From GWF2-30-66 sp042576225 (GTDB lineage Bacteria > Babelota > Babeliae > Babelales > Vermiphilaceae), in the NCBI GenBank assembly GCA_042576225.1, contig JBHPCA010000031.1:1-15547 (forward strand): 15,547 nucleotides of DNA, in the 5' to 3' direction. Both the position numbers and the translations under genes were made by a program. Positions 1 to 7,341 of this stretch are shown here, in pieces. Every line of letters starts with the position of its first letter. Positions within the stretch are counted from its first letter, which is position 1. The notes below the pieces were generated by a model. The model saw only the letters and a list, made by a program, of their open reading frames with translations, ran no database searches and was not told the DNA's origin.

Positions 1-11
1 GATCTTTTTAA

Positions 12-39
12 TTGACTTTTTGCTAATCTAGCCTATAAT
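12..39 (+). promoter_or_regulatory. Strong sigma70-type promoter at the left edge
   Basis: The -35 hexamer TTGACT (12-17) and a perfect -10 TATAAT (34-39) are separated by 16 bp. This is among the best promoter matches in the window. Transcription would begin near position 46 and run rightward through the structured leader toward the ABC exporter genes. Direct sequence match; activity is inferred. Confidence 0.6.
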
Positions 40-45
40 AAAAGG

Positions 46-305
46 GGAATGCAGTCAACATAGAAAAATGACTGCTTATTAATCCCAATTTATCAAGGAG
101 ACGGGACATGTCAATTACAATAAAAATTTTCAAAATTGTTTTTTAACGTCTTTTATAAAAAGTACGTTTTAAACAAATTCTCTTTTTAGACGCATTTAGC
201 GCGTCTGAATCTAATTATTCAATTTTTTTATTGCAAGCTTTTCATAATATAATTATATCGTTTTGCGCGTATAAGCTTGCTTGTTAAAGTCAATAGGATA
301 CAAAA
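46..305 (+). other. Structured leader / intergenic region upstream of the ABC exporter
   Basis: No gene of normal length lies here. Visible elements, in order: a 7-bp perfect hairpin GCAGTCA/TGACTGC (51-57 with 69-75) at the predicted 5' end of the transcript; a good ribosome binding site AAGGAG (95-100) seven bases before a 12-codon frame (108-146, peptide MSITIKIFKIVF); a second hairpin AACGTCTTTT/AAAAGtACGTT (about 145-168, one bulge); and a short stem AGACGC/GCGTCT near 188-206 followed by a T-run. A TATAAT at 248-253 lacks a convincing -35. The arrangement could be an attenuator-like leader or a small RNA, but the 12-codon frame shows no regulatory amino-acid run, so the function is unknown. 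Confidence 0.35.
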
Positions 306-1046
306 ATGAGTACAAAGTTACTTGAAATTGTAAATATAGAAAAGAAATATGGCGATCTTAGCGCCTTAAAGGGCGTTACGATTACTTTCGAGCGTGGAAA
401 AATAATTAGCCTACTTGGAGCAAATGGCGCTGGCAAAACAACGCTTTCATCAATAATTGCAACGTTGAAGCCGCCTACAGCAGGAGATATTTTTTTCAAC
501 GGCAGTTCGATTTATCTGAATTTGAATGAGTATCGCAAGAACATTGGTTTTTGCCCGCAAAGACCTAACCTGAATAATATGATCACTGTCAGAGAAAACC
601 TGGATTCATCAGGACGATACATGCGTATGTCCAAGGATGAAATTAAAAAACGAATAGAAGAGTTGGCTGTAGATCTTGAAATTTCAGAGTATTTGGACAA
701 AAACCCAAGCACTCTTTCTGGTGGATACAAACAAAGGGTATTGATAGCCAGAACTATTATGCATAGGCCAAAAATTCTTATTTTGGATGAGCCTACGGTT
801 GGTCTTGACCCTCAGATTCGTAGAAATTTGTGGGAGATACTAAGAAAAATGAGAAATGACGGCATGACTATCATTTTAACAACACACTATTTGGAAGAAG
901 CGGAAGTCCTTTCAGATTATGTATGTGTATTAGATCACGGCGATGTTAGCATATTCGATACTCCTGAAAACCTTATTGAAACATTTAAAAAGAAAAATCT
1001 AGAAGATGTTTTCATACAATTAGTAAAGGAAGCAAATGAAAAGTAA
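306..1046 (+). CDS. ABC transporter ATP-binding protein (ABC-2 exporter type)
   Basis: Cytoplasmic ATPase subunit of an ABC exporter, 246 aa, a complete single nucleotide-binding domain. All motifs are visible: Walker A GANGAGKTT (residues 38-46), Q-loop Gln85 in FCPQ, signature LSGGYKQR (137-144), Walker B ILILDEP (157-163), D-loop GLDP (166-169) and switch His194 in TTHYLEEAE. The YLEEAE run after the H-loop is typical of the DrrA/CcmA/NatA-like group that pairs with ABC-2 permeases. Start ATG 306 has AGGA (295-298) seven bases upstream. The 3' end overlaps the permease start by 11 nt, so the two are translationally coupled and should form one transporter. Substrate cannot be read from the sequence; drug, lipid or polysaccharide export are all possible. 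Confidence 0.93.
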   Translation: MSTKLLEIVNIEKKYGDLSALKGVTITFERGKIISLLGANGAGKTTLSSIIATLKPPTAGDIFFNGSSIYLNLNEYRKNIGFCPQRPNLNNMITVRENLDSSGRYMRMSKDEIKKRIEELAVDLEISEYLDKNPSTLSGGYKQRVLIARTIMHRPKILILDEPTVGLDPQIRRNLWEILRKMRNDGMTIILTTHYLEEAEVLSDYVCVLDHGDVSIFDTPENLIETFKKKNLEDVFIQLVKEANEK

Positions 1047-1836
1047 ATTGAATAGAATTTTTTCATCTTTGTATATTTTGAAAGAGTATTTTAAAACTGA
1101 TATCAAAATTATAAAGAAAGATTTTTGGAACAAGTGGATTGACACATTCATATGGGTTTCAACTACATTACTCATAGCTGCTTATATTTTGCCTAATTTT
1201 GGAATTTCGGCAACATATGGCGCATTTATGCTCGCAGGTATTTGTGCCAGTGTTGGCCAATTTGAGACTTTTCCATGCGTTGTTGATTTGGTAGCAGATT
1301 TTGAAGGTGATTATAGAACCGGATATTATCTTACGCTTCCATATCCTGCCTGGACTGTTTTTGTGCGTAAGGTCATCTTTTATGCTACGGGTGCATGCTT
1401 ATTAGGTATTTTGGTTTTGCCCATAGGTAAGCTTTTGCTCTGGAACAGTTTTTCATTATCCCAAGTTGATTTTATAAAATATGCTGCAATTTTTTTTGCA
1501 TCTAATATCTTTTATGGTGTACTCGGGTTATGGACTGCAAGTTTTGTTCCAAACTCCGCTCGTTTAGGCAGTGTTTGGATGCGTTTTGTGTATCCTTTGT
1601 GGGTATTGGGATGCTTCCAATTTTCTTGGAAAGCCTTGTACAGCTGGTCTCCTGTTTTGGCATACATAGACCTTGCAAATCCAATTACGTATATTACAGA
1701 AGGACATAGAGCCGCAATTTTGGGCGAACAATCAGCAATTAACTTTTGGGTATGCATTGCAATGGTTTTAGTTTTTAGCATACTTGGATGCGCACATGCC
1801 GTTTCAAGATTGAAAAAAAGGCTAGATTTTATTTGA
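1036..1836 (+). CDS. ABC-2 type transporter permease
   Basis: Integral membrane subunit of the exporter, 266 aa. Six hydrophobic segments can be seen near residues 36-54, 60-80, 112-130, 147-170, 180-198 and 236-254, the normal topology of ABC-2 permeases. The C-terminal signature NPITYITEGHRAAIL (215-229) closely resembles the NPLTYxxEGxRA motif common in this family. The N-terminal 35 residues are basic and amphipathic, as expected for the cytoplasmic coupling helix. The start lies inside the ATPase gene with AAAGGA (1025-1030) as ribosome binding site. It ends with TGA and is followed by a hairpin terminator. Together with the upstream gene it makes a complete half-transporter pair, presumably a homodimer of each subunit. 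Confidence 0.88.
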   Translation: MKSKLNRIFSSLYILKEYFKTDIKIIKKDFWNKWIDTFIWVSTTLLIAAYILPNFGISATYGAFMLAGICASVGQFETFPCVVDLVADFEGDYRTGYYLTLPYPAWTVFVRKVIFYATGACLLGILVLPIGKLLLWNSFSLSQVDFIKYAAIFFASNIFYGVLGLWTASFVPNSARLGSVWMRFVYPLWVLGCFQFSWKALYSWSPVLAYIDLANPITYITEGHRAAILGEQSAINFWVCIAMVLVFSILGCAHAVSRLKKRLDFI

Positions 1837-1873
1837 TTGTAAGATGATTTTATAAGAACCATTTTGGAAATAA

Positions 1874-1910
1874 CTGCCTATACCCACAAAAAAGTATAGG
1901 CAGCTTTTAT
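1874..1910. terminator. Hairpin terminator between convergent genes
   Basis: A 10-bp perfect stem CTGCCTATAC (1874-1883) / GTATAGGCAG (1894-1903) with a 10-nt loop is followed on the plus strand by CTTTTATTTTATTT, a good Rho-independent terminator for the ABC exporter. On the minus strand the T-tract is weaker (TTATTT), but it would also serve the convergent methyltransferase gene that ends at 1912. Confidence 0.85.
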
Positions 1911-1911
1911 T

Positions 1912-2715
1912 TTATTTCTTGCCCATAACAACCATATGCGAAGTTGCACCCATAATGCTCCGTTCATGTTCTATCATTTCAAGGAAATACAAAAAATTCT
2001 GTAATTTTTGCTCATTATTAACAATTTCTTCTAAAAACTCTGTCCTACTAGCTGGTCCTTGAATATTAAAAAGAGTAACCTCTTTAAACTTAGCATCTCG
2101 CACTTCTTCCTCTAGCTCATCCGGGGAATGAAAATACGCATCGGTAAAACATCTGGGGTCATTTTTTGGATTAGTATGCTTACCGGTTTTTATATCACGT
2201 TCAACCACAGACGCAATATAGGGCTCATCAAGCAAACCTTCTGCTCCAAATTTCACATATGACGCAAAACTAGAAACAGCAGCAGCAAAAAACATGCCGC
2301 CAGGCTTTAGAATTCTATGCGCCTCACTCAAAGCTTTTTCTCGATCTTTTTTATCTTGCAGATGATACAAGGGTCCAAAAAATAACACAACATCTGCAAT
2401 ACCATCATCGGCTTGAATATTTCTTGCATCACCAACAGAACATTCGGCAAGCTTGATCCCTGTTTCTTCCATTTTCTTTTTTGCCTGCGCTATATGCAAA
2501 GGGGTAAAATCAATTAAATGCACCGTGTAACCCTGCTGAGCTAAGGGAAATGCATATACCCCCGCACCACCACCAACGTCATATACCACTGCTGGCGGCT
2601 TAGGCGCAAATCGCCTTAAAATAGATTCTGTCCTAAGTCTTTCTAAAATTCCTCTCGGCGTCTCAAAAAGCCTCCCTTCTTCTCCCTTCCAAGTAGTATA
2701 ATAATCTTTGATCAT
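1912..2715 (-). CDS. Class I SAM-dependent methyltransferase
   Basis: Predicted cytosolic AdoMet-dependent methyltransferase, 267 aa. Motif I is DVGGGAG (residues 46-52), the acidic residue binding the ribose is Asp69 at the end of strand 2, motif II region is GDARNI (95-100), the post-motif segment LFFGPLYHL (111-119) is characteristic of small-molecule methyltransferases of the UbiE-like group, and ILKPGG (135-140) is the usual motif after helix D. The C-terminal half (from about 160) is variable and should hold the substrate site. ATG 2715 has an AGGA-containing site upstream. It is the last gene of the minus-strand directon, 11 nt after the lipoprotein gene. Substrate unknown. Confidence 0.88.
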   Translation of the reverse strand: MIKDYYTTWKGEEGRLFETPRGILERLRTESILRRFAPKPPAVVYDVGGGAGVYAFPLAQQGYTVHLIDFTPLHIAQAKKKMEETGIKLAECSVGDARNIQADDGIADVVLFFGPLYHLQDKKDREKALSEAHRILKPGGMFFAAAVSSFASYVKFGAEGLLDEPYIASVVERDIKTGKHTNPKNDPRCFTDAYFHSPDELEEEVRDAKFKEVTLFNIQGPASRTEFLEEIVNNEQKLQNFLYFLEMIEHERSIMGATSHMVVMGKK

Positions 2716-2726
2716 TTTTTTCCTGT

Positions 2727-3521
2727 CTATTCTAATGCACGCTCTTTTATATATTTTTTCTTTTTTGCATCATAGATAGCCAACTTATTAAAAGATAACT
2801 TACGATCGCCTGAAGCAAGATTTGCTATTACATCTGATGCAACTTTTATAATTCTCTGCTTTATGCGCCCAAGAACCTTTTCCGCCTTAGATGCATCTTT
2901 TACAAGAAACTTGATATAATTTGTGCGTAAGTGCCCTAAAGAGATGTGAGGCAAATAAGGGTATTTTTCGCTTTTGGCAATATCGTACAAATCAATATGA
3001 TAAGCACGCTTGTATTCTTTATTTGCATGATGCATCGCTTTTTTCATTTTTTTGTTAAGAAGTGATAATTCTTTATCAGGGTCATTAATTAAAGCCACAA
3101 GAAACGTAGCCCCGAAAAGCCCTTTCTTCTCTTCTCCAAAAAACTTTACGTTTGATGTGAGCGTTGCATGTTTAGGTGCTAATGGTTTTTGCAAAGATTC
3201 CAATGCAGGCTCGACAAAAAGATACATCAAACCCCTTAATGGCTCGTTATTATCACACAAATCACGGACATAATAAACTGTTACTGCGTAACGCTTTTTA
3301 ATAAAGAAAATAGGAAAGTTTTTATCCTGCTCTATCCCAAGTTCTTCTTTAATAATATTATCAACAAGAGGTTGTATCTTATTTTGCACCCCTTCAATAA
3401 CCGCAGGATCTAAAGTAGCTTGAATAAAAAAGCTATGCTTGGCTCCTTTTTGTTTGCTGTTAAAAAAACAAGATGGAAGTAGAAATAATATACCAATGAC
3501 AATGTACAGCTTACTTCTCAT
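2727..3521 (-). CDS. Putative lipoprotein with 2H phosphoesterase (2'-5' RNA ligase-like) motifs
   Basis: 264 aa from ATG 3521. An AGGAG (minus strand, 3532-3536) sits 10 nt before this ATG but only 1 nt before the in-frame TTG at 3530, so the ATG is preferred. The N-terminus is a short lipoprotein signal peptide ending in LLPSC, with Cys18 as the lipid-modified residue. Two HxT/S motifs are visible: HATL (His118, Thr120), followed by a strand and FFGE as in the HLTLKFLGE signature of the 2'-5' RNA ligase/LigT family, and PHISL (His192, Ser194), 74 residues later. That spacing matches 2H phosphoesterases, which act on 2'-5' or cyclic phosphodiester bonds in nucleotides and RNA. A lipid-anchored member facing the periplasm is unusual. 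The fold is inferred from motifs only; the substrate is unknown. Confidence 0.62.
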   Translation of the reverse strand: MRSKLYIVIGILFLLPSCFFNSKQKGAKHSFFIQATLDPAVIEGVQNKIQPLVDNIIKEELGIEQDKNFPIFFIKKRYAVTVYYVRDLCDNNEPLRGLMYLFVEPALESLQKPLAPKHATLTSNVKFFGEEKKGLFGATFLVALINDPDKELSLLNKKMKKAMHHANKEYKRAYHIDLYDIAKSEKYPYLPHISLGHLRTNYIKFLVKDASKAEKVLGRIKQRIIKVASDVIANLASGDRKLSFNKLAIYDAKKKKYIKERALE

Positions 3522-3547
3522 AATTTTCAAACTCCTATTTAGTATTT

Positions 3548-4033
3548 CTAAATAAACAACTCCAAGTCTATCTCATCGCGCATAGGAATACCATAGTCCC
3601 CAATTTCTGGGATAGAAGGCTTCATTTTTCTAGAAATTACCATAGAGTTTATTTGAATACCACATATGTGAAAACCACGCCTTTGATAAAAACGTAGCGC
3701 ATCCAAATTATCATTCGTTGTCATTAAGCACAATTTATTACAATTTCTGCTTTTTGCTGTCGCTATTAATTTGTTAAGTATTAATGTTCCGATGCCTTTA
3801 TATTTTTCAAAGACCTCAAAAACAACTATTTCGCAAGCTTCGTTTTGAATATCATAAACCAAAAAACCTACAACTTCTTTTTCTTTTAGCGCAATAATCC
3901 CGTCTAAAGAGCTTGGATAATATTTTTTGCCTCTAATAATTAAAGGCTCACCGCCCCAATGTTTGTCGACTAGCTTTTTTATCAAGGCAAAATCATTTTT
4001 GTTAGTTTCTCTTAAATATACTTCTTTATCCAT
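3548..4033 (-). CDS. GNAT family N-acetyltransferase
   Basis: 161 aa from ATG 4033, preceded by GAAGGA (minus strand, 4045-4050). An upstream in-frame TTG at 4081 lacks a ribosome binding site and was rejected. The GNAT fold is supported by the acetyl-CoA pyrophosphate-binding motif A EKYKGIGT (residues 76-83, the R/Q-x-x-G-x-G/A pattern) after a beta-strand (EIVVFEVF), and motif B NLDALRFYQRRGF (109-121), with Asn109 and Tyr116 in the usual catalytic and cofactor-contacting places. Such enzymes acetylate amino groups of small molecules, antibiotics or protein N-termini; the acceptor here is unknown. It lies in the directon with two methyltransferases and an S51 peptidase, 26 nt ahead of the lipoprotein gene. 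Confidence 0.85.
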   Translation of the reverse strand: MDKEVYLRETNKNDFALIKKLVDKHWGGEPLIIRGKKYYPSSLDGIIALKEKEVVGFLVYDIQNEACEIVVFEVFEKYKGIGTLILNKLIATAKSRNCNKLCLMTTNDNLDALRFYQRRGFHICGIQINSMVISRKMKPSIPEIGDYGIPMRDEIDLELFI

Positions 4034-4126
4034 AATAATTATTGTCCTTCTAAAATTCCCAACTCCCCTATACCTTATCAAAACGATAACAACTACTATT
4101 TTTGCGAAGCAATACTGTTAAAACAT

Positions 4127-4789
4127 TTATTTCCAAATAAAAGCAATCAGCCTTCTCTTGCCGTCTATGTTTTGATATTTTATGTTATAATTTTTAATAT
4201 TTTTAATATTTTCCAAAAGGTTATTGAGTGTTTCCTTTGTGTGAAGATAAACTATATGCTCAACACCCATAATATCTTTTTTTAAAATATTATCTTTTAC
4301 AAAAATACCGTCCTTGATTTTATTTTTAGTGGCTATAGGCAAATCAATTATCAAAATGCCGTTTTTTGTAAGAACTCTATACATTTGATTAATTGCTTCA
4401 ATCTGATCTTGTTTTGTAAGCATATAAGAAAAACTTGACCACATACAGATAACAACATCAAAACTTTCATCTTTGTATGGCAAATTACACATGTCACCAA
4501 TCTTAAATGCAATCTTGATGTCTTCTCTTCTTGCTTGTTTTTTAGCTTCTTCGAGCAGATTAGGCGATATATCAATTCCCTCTATTAGGTAGCCAATTTT
4601 TGCCAATGGAATTGTAATTCTGCCATATCCGCATCCAACATCCAAAATTTTATGATCTTGCAATATAAACTTTTTTAAAAAATTTATATAGGCTACAGTT
4701 CTTTCTTTACTTGTCACAGAAGCAAGCCCTCGGGCTCCAATCTTTTTATAAAATATTTTTGGATCATATTCCATAGGTTTACCTGCCAT
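4127..4789 (-). CDS. Class I SAM-dependent methyltransferase (Methyltransf_11/25-like)
   Basis: Second methyltransferase of the directon, about 220 aa. Motif I is ILDVGCGYGR (Asp50, Gly52, Gly54, Gly56 counting from ATG 4789), the ribose-binding acidic residue is Asp73 in EGIDIS, and GDM near 98-100 and FDVVICMWSSFSYM (from 110) correspond to motifs II and III. The open frame continues upstream to TTG 4819, but no Shine-Dalgarno sequence precedes that codon; ATG 4789 and ATG 4774 (MEYDPK, with an AGG 7 nt upstream) are both plausible, so the exact start is uncertain. The C-terminal part is short and Lys/Asn-rich. Substrate unknown. It follows the S51 peptidase gene by about 39 nt and precedes the acetyltransferase gene by 93 nt. 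Confidence 0.85.
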   Translation of the reverse strand: MAGKPMEYDPKIFYKKIGARGLASVTSKERTVAYINFLKKFILQDHKILDVGCGYGRITIPLAKIGYLIEGIDISPNLLEEAKKQARREDIKIAFKIGDMCNLPYKDESFDVVICMWSSFSYMLTKQDQIEAINQMYRVLTKNGILIIDLPIATKNKIKDGIFVKDNILKKDIMGVEHIVYLHTKETLNNLLENIKNIKNYNIKYQNIDGKRRLIAFIWK

Positions 4790-4828
4790 ATTTTTAATCC
4801 AATTTATTGATCCGCCCAAAAACGCGGA

Positions 4829-5665
4829 TTATTTTGTTAGCAAATCAACAAGAGGTAAAAACTCTTGTTTCTCTTCAATTTTTTCGTTAAAAAAATTACC
4901 CCTTTTCCAATAAACTTTGTACGCACTTGCACCGGGTTTCGAAGTAATAATTCTATAGCTATCGTCCACTATCTCAAAAGCACAAAAATCGTCAACTGCT
5001 ATAGCTACCCCTGGGGTCTTTTTCATAGTTTCTTTTAAAGAGAAAGCCCTATCTTTTGCATAAAGCTCAGAATGATAATGCGGGCAATTGAATGCGCCAA
5101 TCAAACCAAGACCGCTCACTTTTATGAGTTGCTCATCCAAGCTTTTAAATCTCTTTGAATCTGAAAGACCTGATTCGAACCAGCAAATAGATCCTGCACT
5201 TATACCTGATAAAACAATTCCATTTTTGTATACACGCTCAAGCACTTTATCTACCCCAAGCTTACGCCACAAACACATCATCATGAGAGTGTTTCCGCCT
5301 CCAACATAAATAATATCTGCACCAAGAATTTTTTCTTCTATTTCTTTTTTTGTAGACTCCCTGTGCACCAGATAAAGCACATCAACAACACAACCTAATC
5401 TTTTTCCAAAATGATTCTTCACATCATCAACGTAAATATTCGAATCCCACGAAGCTGTAGGCAAAAACAATAATCTCGGGTTCTTTTTACCAGATAATTT
5501 TATGATCTCTTCATCTATTTTTTGGGTTTCAACAGGCCGCTTTTTCACGTTTTTTGGAATTTTTATTTCTTTACCTAACTTACTCAAACGTGTTATATCC
5601 TGCATGCTTAAATCTAAAATAGACCCTCCTATCTCACCTCCACCTATGGCAACTATTTTCCCCAT
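4829..5665 (-). CDS. Peptidase family S51 protein (peptidase E / cyanophycinase-like)
   Basis: 278 aa. The serine nucleophile elbow is GISAGS (Ser156), preceded by the family motif YVGGGNT (residues 120-126) and followed by NCPHYHSE (193-200) carrying the likely catalytic His196. These are hallmarks of S51 enzymes, cytosolic serine peptidases related to the class I glutamine amidotransferase fold: peptidase E cleaves Asp-X dipeptides and cyanophycinase degrades cyanophycin. No secretion signal is seen. Peptidase E of enteric bacteria is somewhat shorter (about 230 aa), and this protein has an extra N-terminal segment between GGGEIGG and the core, as in several uncharacterised Gram-positive homologues. 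ATG 5665 has AAGGAG 4 nt upstream. It is the first gene of the minus-strand directon. Cyanophycin-specific activity cannot be claimed. Confidence 0.85.
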   Translation of the reverse strand: MGKIVAIGGGEIGGSILDLSMQDITRLSKLGKEIKIPKNVKKRPVETQKIDEEIIKLSGKKNPRLLFLPTASWDSNIYVDDVKNHFGKRLGCVVDVLYLVHRESTKKEIEEKILGADIIYVGGGNTLMMMCLWRKLGVDKVLERVYKNGIVLSGISAGSICWFESGLSDSKRFKSLDEQLIKVSGLGLIGAFNCPHYHSELYAKDRAFSLKETMKKTPGVAIAVDDFCAFEIVDDSYRIITSKPGASAYKVYWKRGNFFNEKIEEKQEFLPLVDLLTK

Positions 5666-5710
5666 ACATCTCCTTTTTCTGTTTTACAAAACCCTTCTCT
5701 CCCAATCTAA

Positions 5711-5739
5711 CCTATAGTGTGCGCCTTACGATTCAACAA
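5711..5739 (-). promoter_or_regulatory. Candidate promoter of the S51 peptidase directon
   Basis: On the minus strand TTGTTG (5734-5739) and TATAGG (5711-5716) are 17 bp apart, about 45 bp upstream of the S51 gene start. Both boxes match consensus only partly, but the position fits a directon promoter. Confidence 0.3.
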
Positions 5740-5771
5740 ACCTGTGGACATAATAGAGCATCCACAGGTTT
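5738..5771. terminator. Hairpin separating the paralogue array from the S51 directon
   Basis: An 11-bp perfect stem AAACCTGTGGA (5738-5748) / TCCACAGGTTT (5761-5771) encloses a 12-nt loop. It lies 10 bp past the stop of the last paralogue gene, so it probably ends that minus-strand transcript, although the T-tract is richer on the plus-strand side (TTTTTATTT). It overlaps the -35 box of the next candidate promoter. Confidence 0.55.
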
Positions 5772-5780
5772 TTATTTGAT

Positions 5781-6665
5781 TTACTGAGAGCCACTAATAC
5801 TTTTTCTGATACCTTCGAAAAAAGCATAGACTTGATAAGGCGTAGGCACCATTGATACATCAGCTTCTTTTGAGGGATCGCAATATTGCTGAGTATCATC
5901 TTCTTCTTCTTTGACTCGCTTGGAAATTGCTTTGGCTTTCGCACGCATTCTTTCTTCTTTCTGCTGTTGTAAGCGTTGAGTAGCCTCTTTCTCTTCTCGT
6001 CGCCTGCGTTCATTTTCCTTGCGCAATTGCTCAGTTCTTTCTGTTTCTTCTTTTTTTCTTTTTTCCCCTTGTTGTTTCAACCAGTTAGCTTGATTTTCTC
6101 TACTTCGTGCAAACGATGCATCAACTGAACTTTGAATTCTGTTAAATATAGCAGTACTCTCCTCGAATGTTGTTGTGCTTCCAAATTGTGGTGATGATTG
6201 TATAAAGATTGGGGTATTCGTGTTAAGACCCTTTCCTAACCGCATGTCCATATCACGGTTCATTGCCCCTACATTTTGATTGTGGGCATATAGGCAAAAA
6301 GCCGGTTGGTTGCCCAAAATTTGACATAAAATTAAATAAAATAGCAATATCTTTGAAATGAGATTTTTGTTTGCAAAAGAAAAATCAATACTTGAAACAA
6401 AGGGTCTCACGGAAAATATTTTTTTAGGTGCAATTGGCACAAATAAACTATCAATCAAACCATCTATCAAGTTTAATTTTTTCTTTTTGCTAACTTTTTT
6501 ACGCCTAATCTTTTTTTTCCGCTTTGCAAGCTTATTTACGTTTTTTCTATGCTTGCGCCCACTTTTTCGCGCATACATTTTCTTCATAGATTTTCTGTAC
6601 ATAGCATCAACATTTTCTACACTGAACAAAAGTATCAATGGCACAAGTAACATTATTTTTTTCAT
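5781..6665 (-). CDS. Secreted/anchored paralogue with charged coiled-coil C-terminus (array member 4)
   Basis: No recognised family. 294 aa from ATG 6665, chosen because AAAGGAG lies 6 nt upstream and because the protein then begins exactly like its three neighbours; the longer frame from 6755 would bury the signal peptide. Order: signal peptide MKKIMLLVPLILLFSVENVDA (cleavage likely after Ala21), a Lys/Arg-rich arm (residues 24-63), a second hydrophobic stretch NLISKILLFYLILCQIL (101-117), a low-complexity linker, then a highly charged helix of Glu/Lys/Arg/Gln (about 186-257) that should form a coiled coil or single alpha-helix, and a short tail with one Cys (262). The N-terminal module is shared with the genes at 6722, 7342 and 8176; the C-terminus is not. 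Export is inferred from the signal peptide; function is unknown. Confidence 0.8.
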   Translation of the reverse strand: MKKIMLLVPLILLFSVENVDAMYRKSMKKMYARKSGRKHRKNVNKLAKRKKKIRRKKVSKKKKLNLIDGLIDSLFVPIAPKKIFSVRPFVSSIDFSFANKNLISKILLFYLILCQILGNQPAFCLYAHNQNVGAMNRDMDMRLGKGLNTNTPIFIQSSPQFGSTTTFEESTAIFNRIQSSVDASFARSRENQANWLKQQGEKRKKEETERTEQLRKENERRRREEKEATQRLQQQKEERMRAKAKAISKRVKEEEDDTQQYCDPSKEADVSMVPTPYQVYAFFEGIRKSISGSQ

Positions 6666-6721
6666 GAAAAACTCCTTTGATTTAAAGAACCCACAAATCA
6701 AATATTTAAATTGCAATCTCG

Positions 6722-7309
6722 TTAAAACCCGTGATTCCAATTGCAAGGTTTCCAATTACTAGTTGGAACATGACGATCTGTACGTATGGTAAATCCATTC
6801 AAAAAATCATTTCGATTTTTTATTTTGTTATTATGCATATTTCCGAAAGCATTAATAGCGCGTCGACCTGCTAAGGTTTGAGACGCCGGTGCAAATGGAT
6901 TCCACCTACTTGGAAATGGATTCCAGCGATAACCATTGAATGGATCCCAGCACTCTACCTGTTGTTTACTCAAAAGTTGGCCAAAAACTACATACAATAA
7001 CAATAAGGTCGAAAGAAAATCTTTATTATCATCTATTTTTGAAACAAGAGACGAAATAGAAAACATCTTTTTAGGGGCATGCAAGCTTTCAACTAAGCTA
7101 TCAATAAAGTTTAATTTTTTCTTTTTGCTAGCTTTTTTACGCCCAATCTTTCTTTTTCGCTTTAAAGTTTTATTGATGTTTTTTCTATACTTGCGCCCAC
7201 TTTTTCGCGCATACATTTTCTTCATAGATTTTCTGTACGTATACATGGCATCAACATTTTCTACGCTTGACAAAAGTATCAATGGTACAAGCAAAATTAT
7301 CTTTTTCAT
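6722..7309 (-). CDS. Secreted/anchored paralogue with WNPF repeats (array member 3)
   Basis: No recognised family. 195 aa. Signal peptide with hydrophobic core ILLVPLILLSSV and likely cleavage after NVDA (residue 21), a basic arm (25-65) rich in KRKRK and KKKK runs, and a second hydrophobic segment FLSTLLLLYVVFGQLL (98-113). The C-terminal 80 residues are unrelated to those of the neighbours: they carry three short W-[DN]-P-F units (121-124, 129-132, 136-139) and end in an Asn/Trp-rich tail (NWKPCNWNHGF). The N-terminal half is most similar to the downstream paralogue at 5781-6665 (shared MYARKSGRK and VENVDAM segments), pointing to a pairwise duplication. Ribosome binding site AAAGGTG precedes ATG 7309. 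It probably shares a transcript with the gene 32 nt upstream. Confidence 0.78.
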   Translation of the reverse strand: MKKIILLVPLILLSSVENVDAMYTYRKSMKKMYARKSGRKYRKNINKTLKRKRKIGRKKASKKKKLNFIDSLVESLHAPKKMFSISSLVSKIDDNKDFLSTLLLLYVVFGQLLSKQQVECWDPFNGYRWNPFPSRWNPFAPASQTLAGRRAINAFGNMHNNKIKNRNDFLNGFTIRTDRHVPTSNWKPCNWNHGF

Positions 7310-7341
7310 GAAAACACCTTTGATTTATTGTAAAAATACTT

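Noticed and set aside
108..146. 12-codon frame as a type I toxin
   Set aside because: Too short and without the transmembrane length typical of such toxins; kept only as a possible leader element.
5741..5768. DnaA-box-like words CTGTGGACA and TCCACAG suggesting a second origin
   Set aside because: They are the two arms of a perfect hairpin between genes and do not match TTATCCACA well; a terminator is the simpler explanation.
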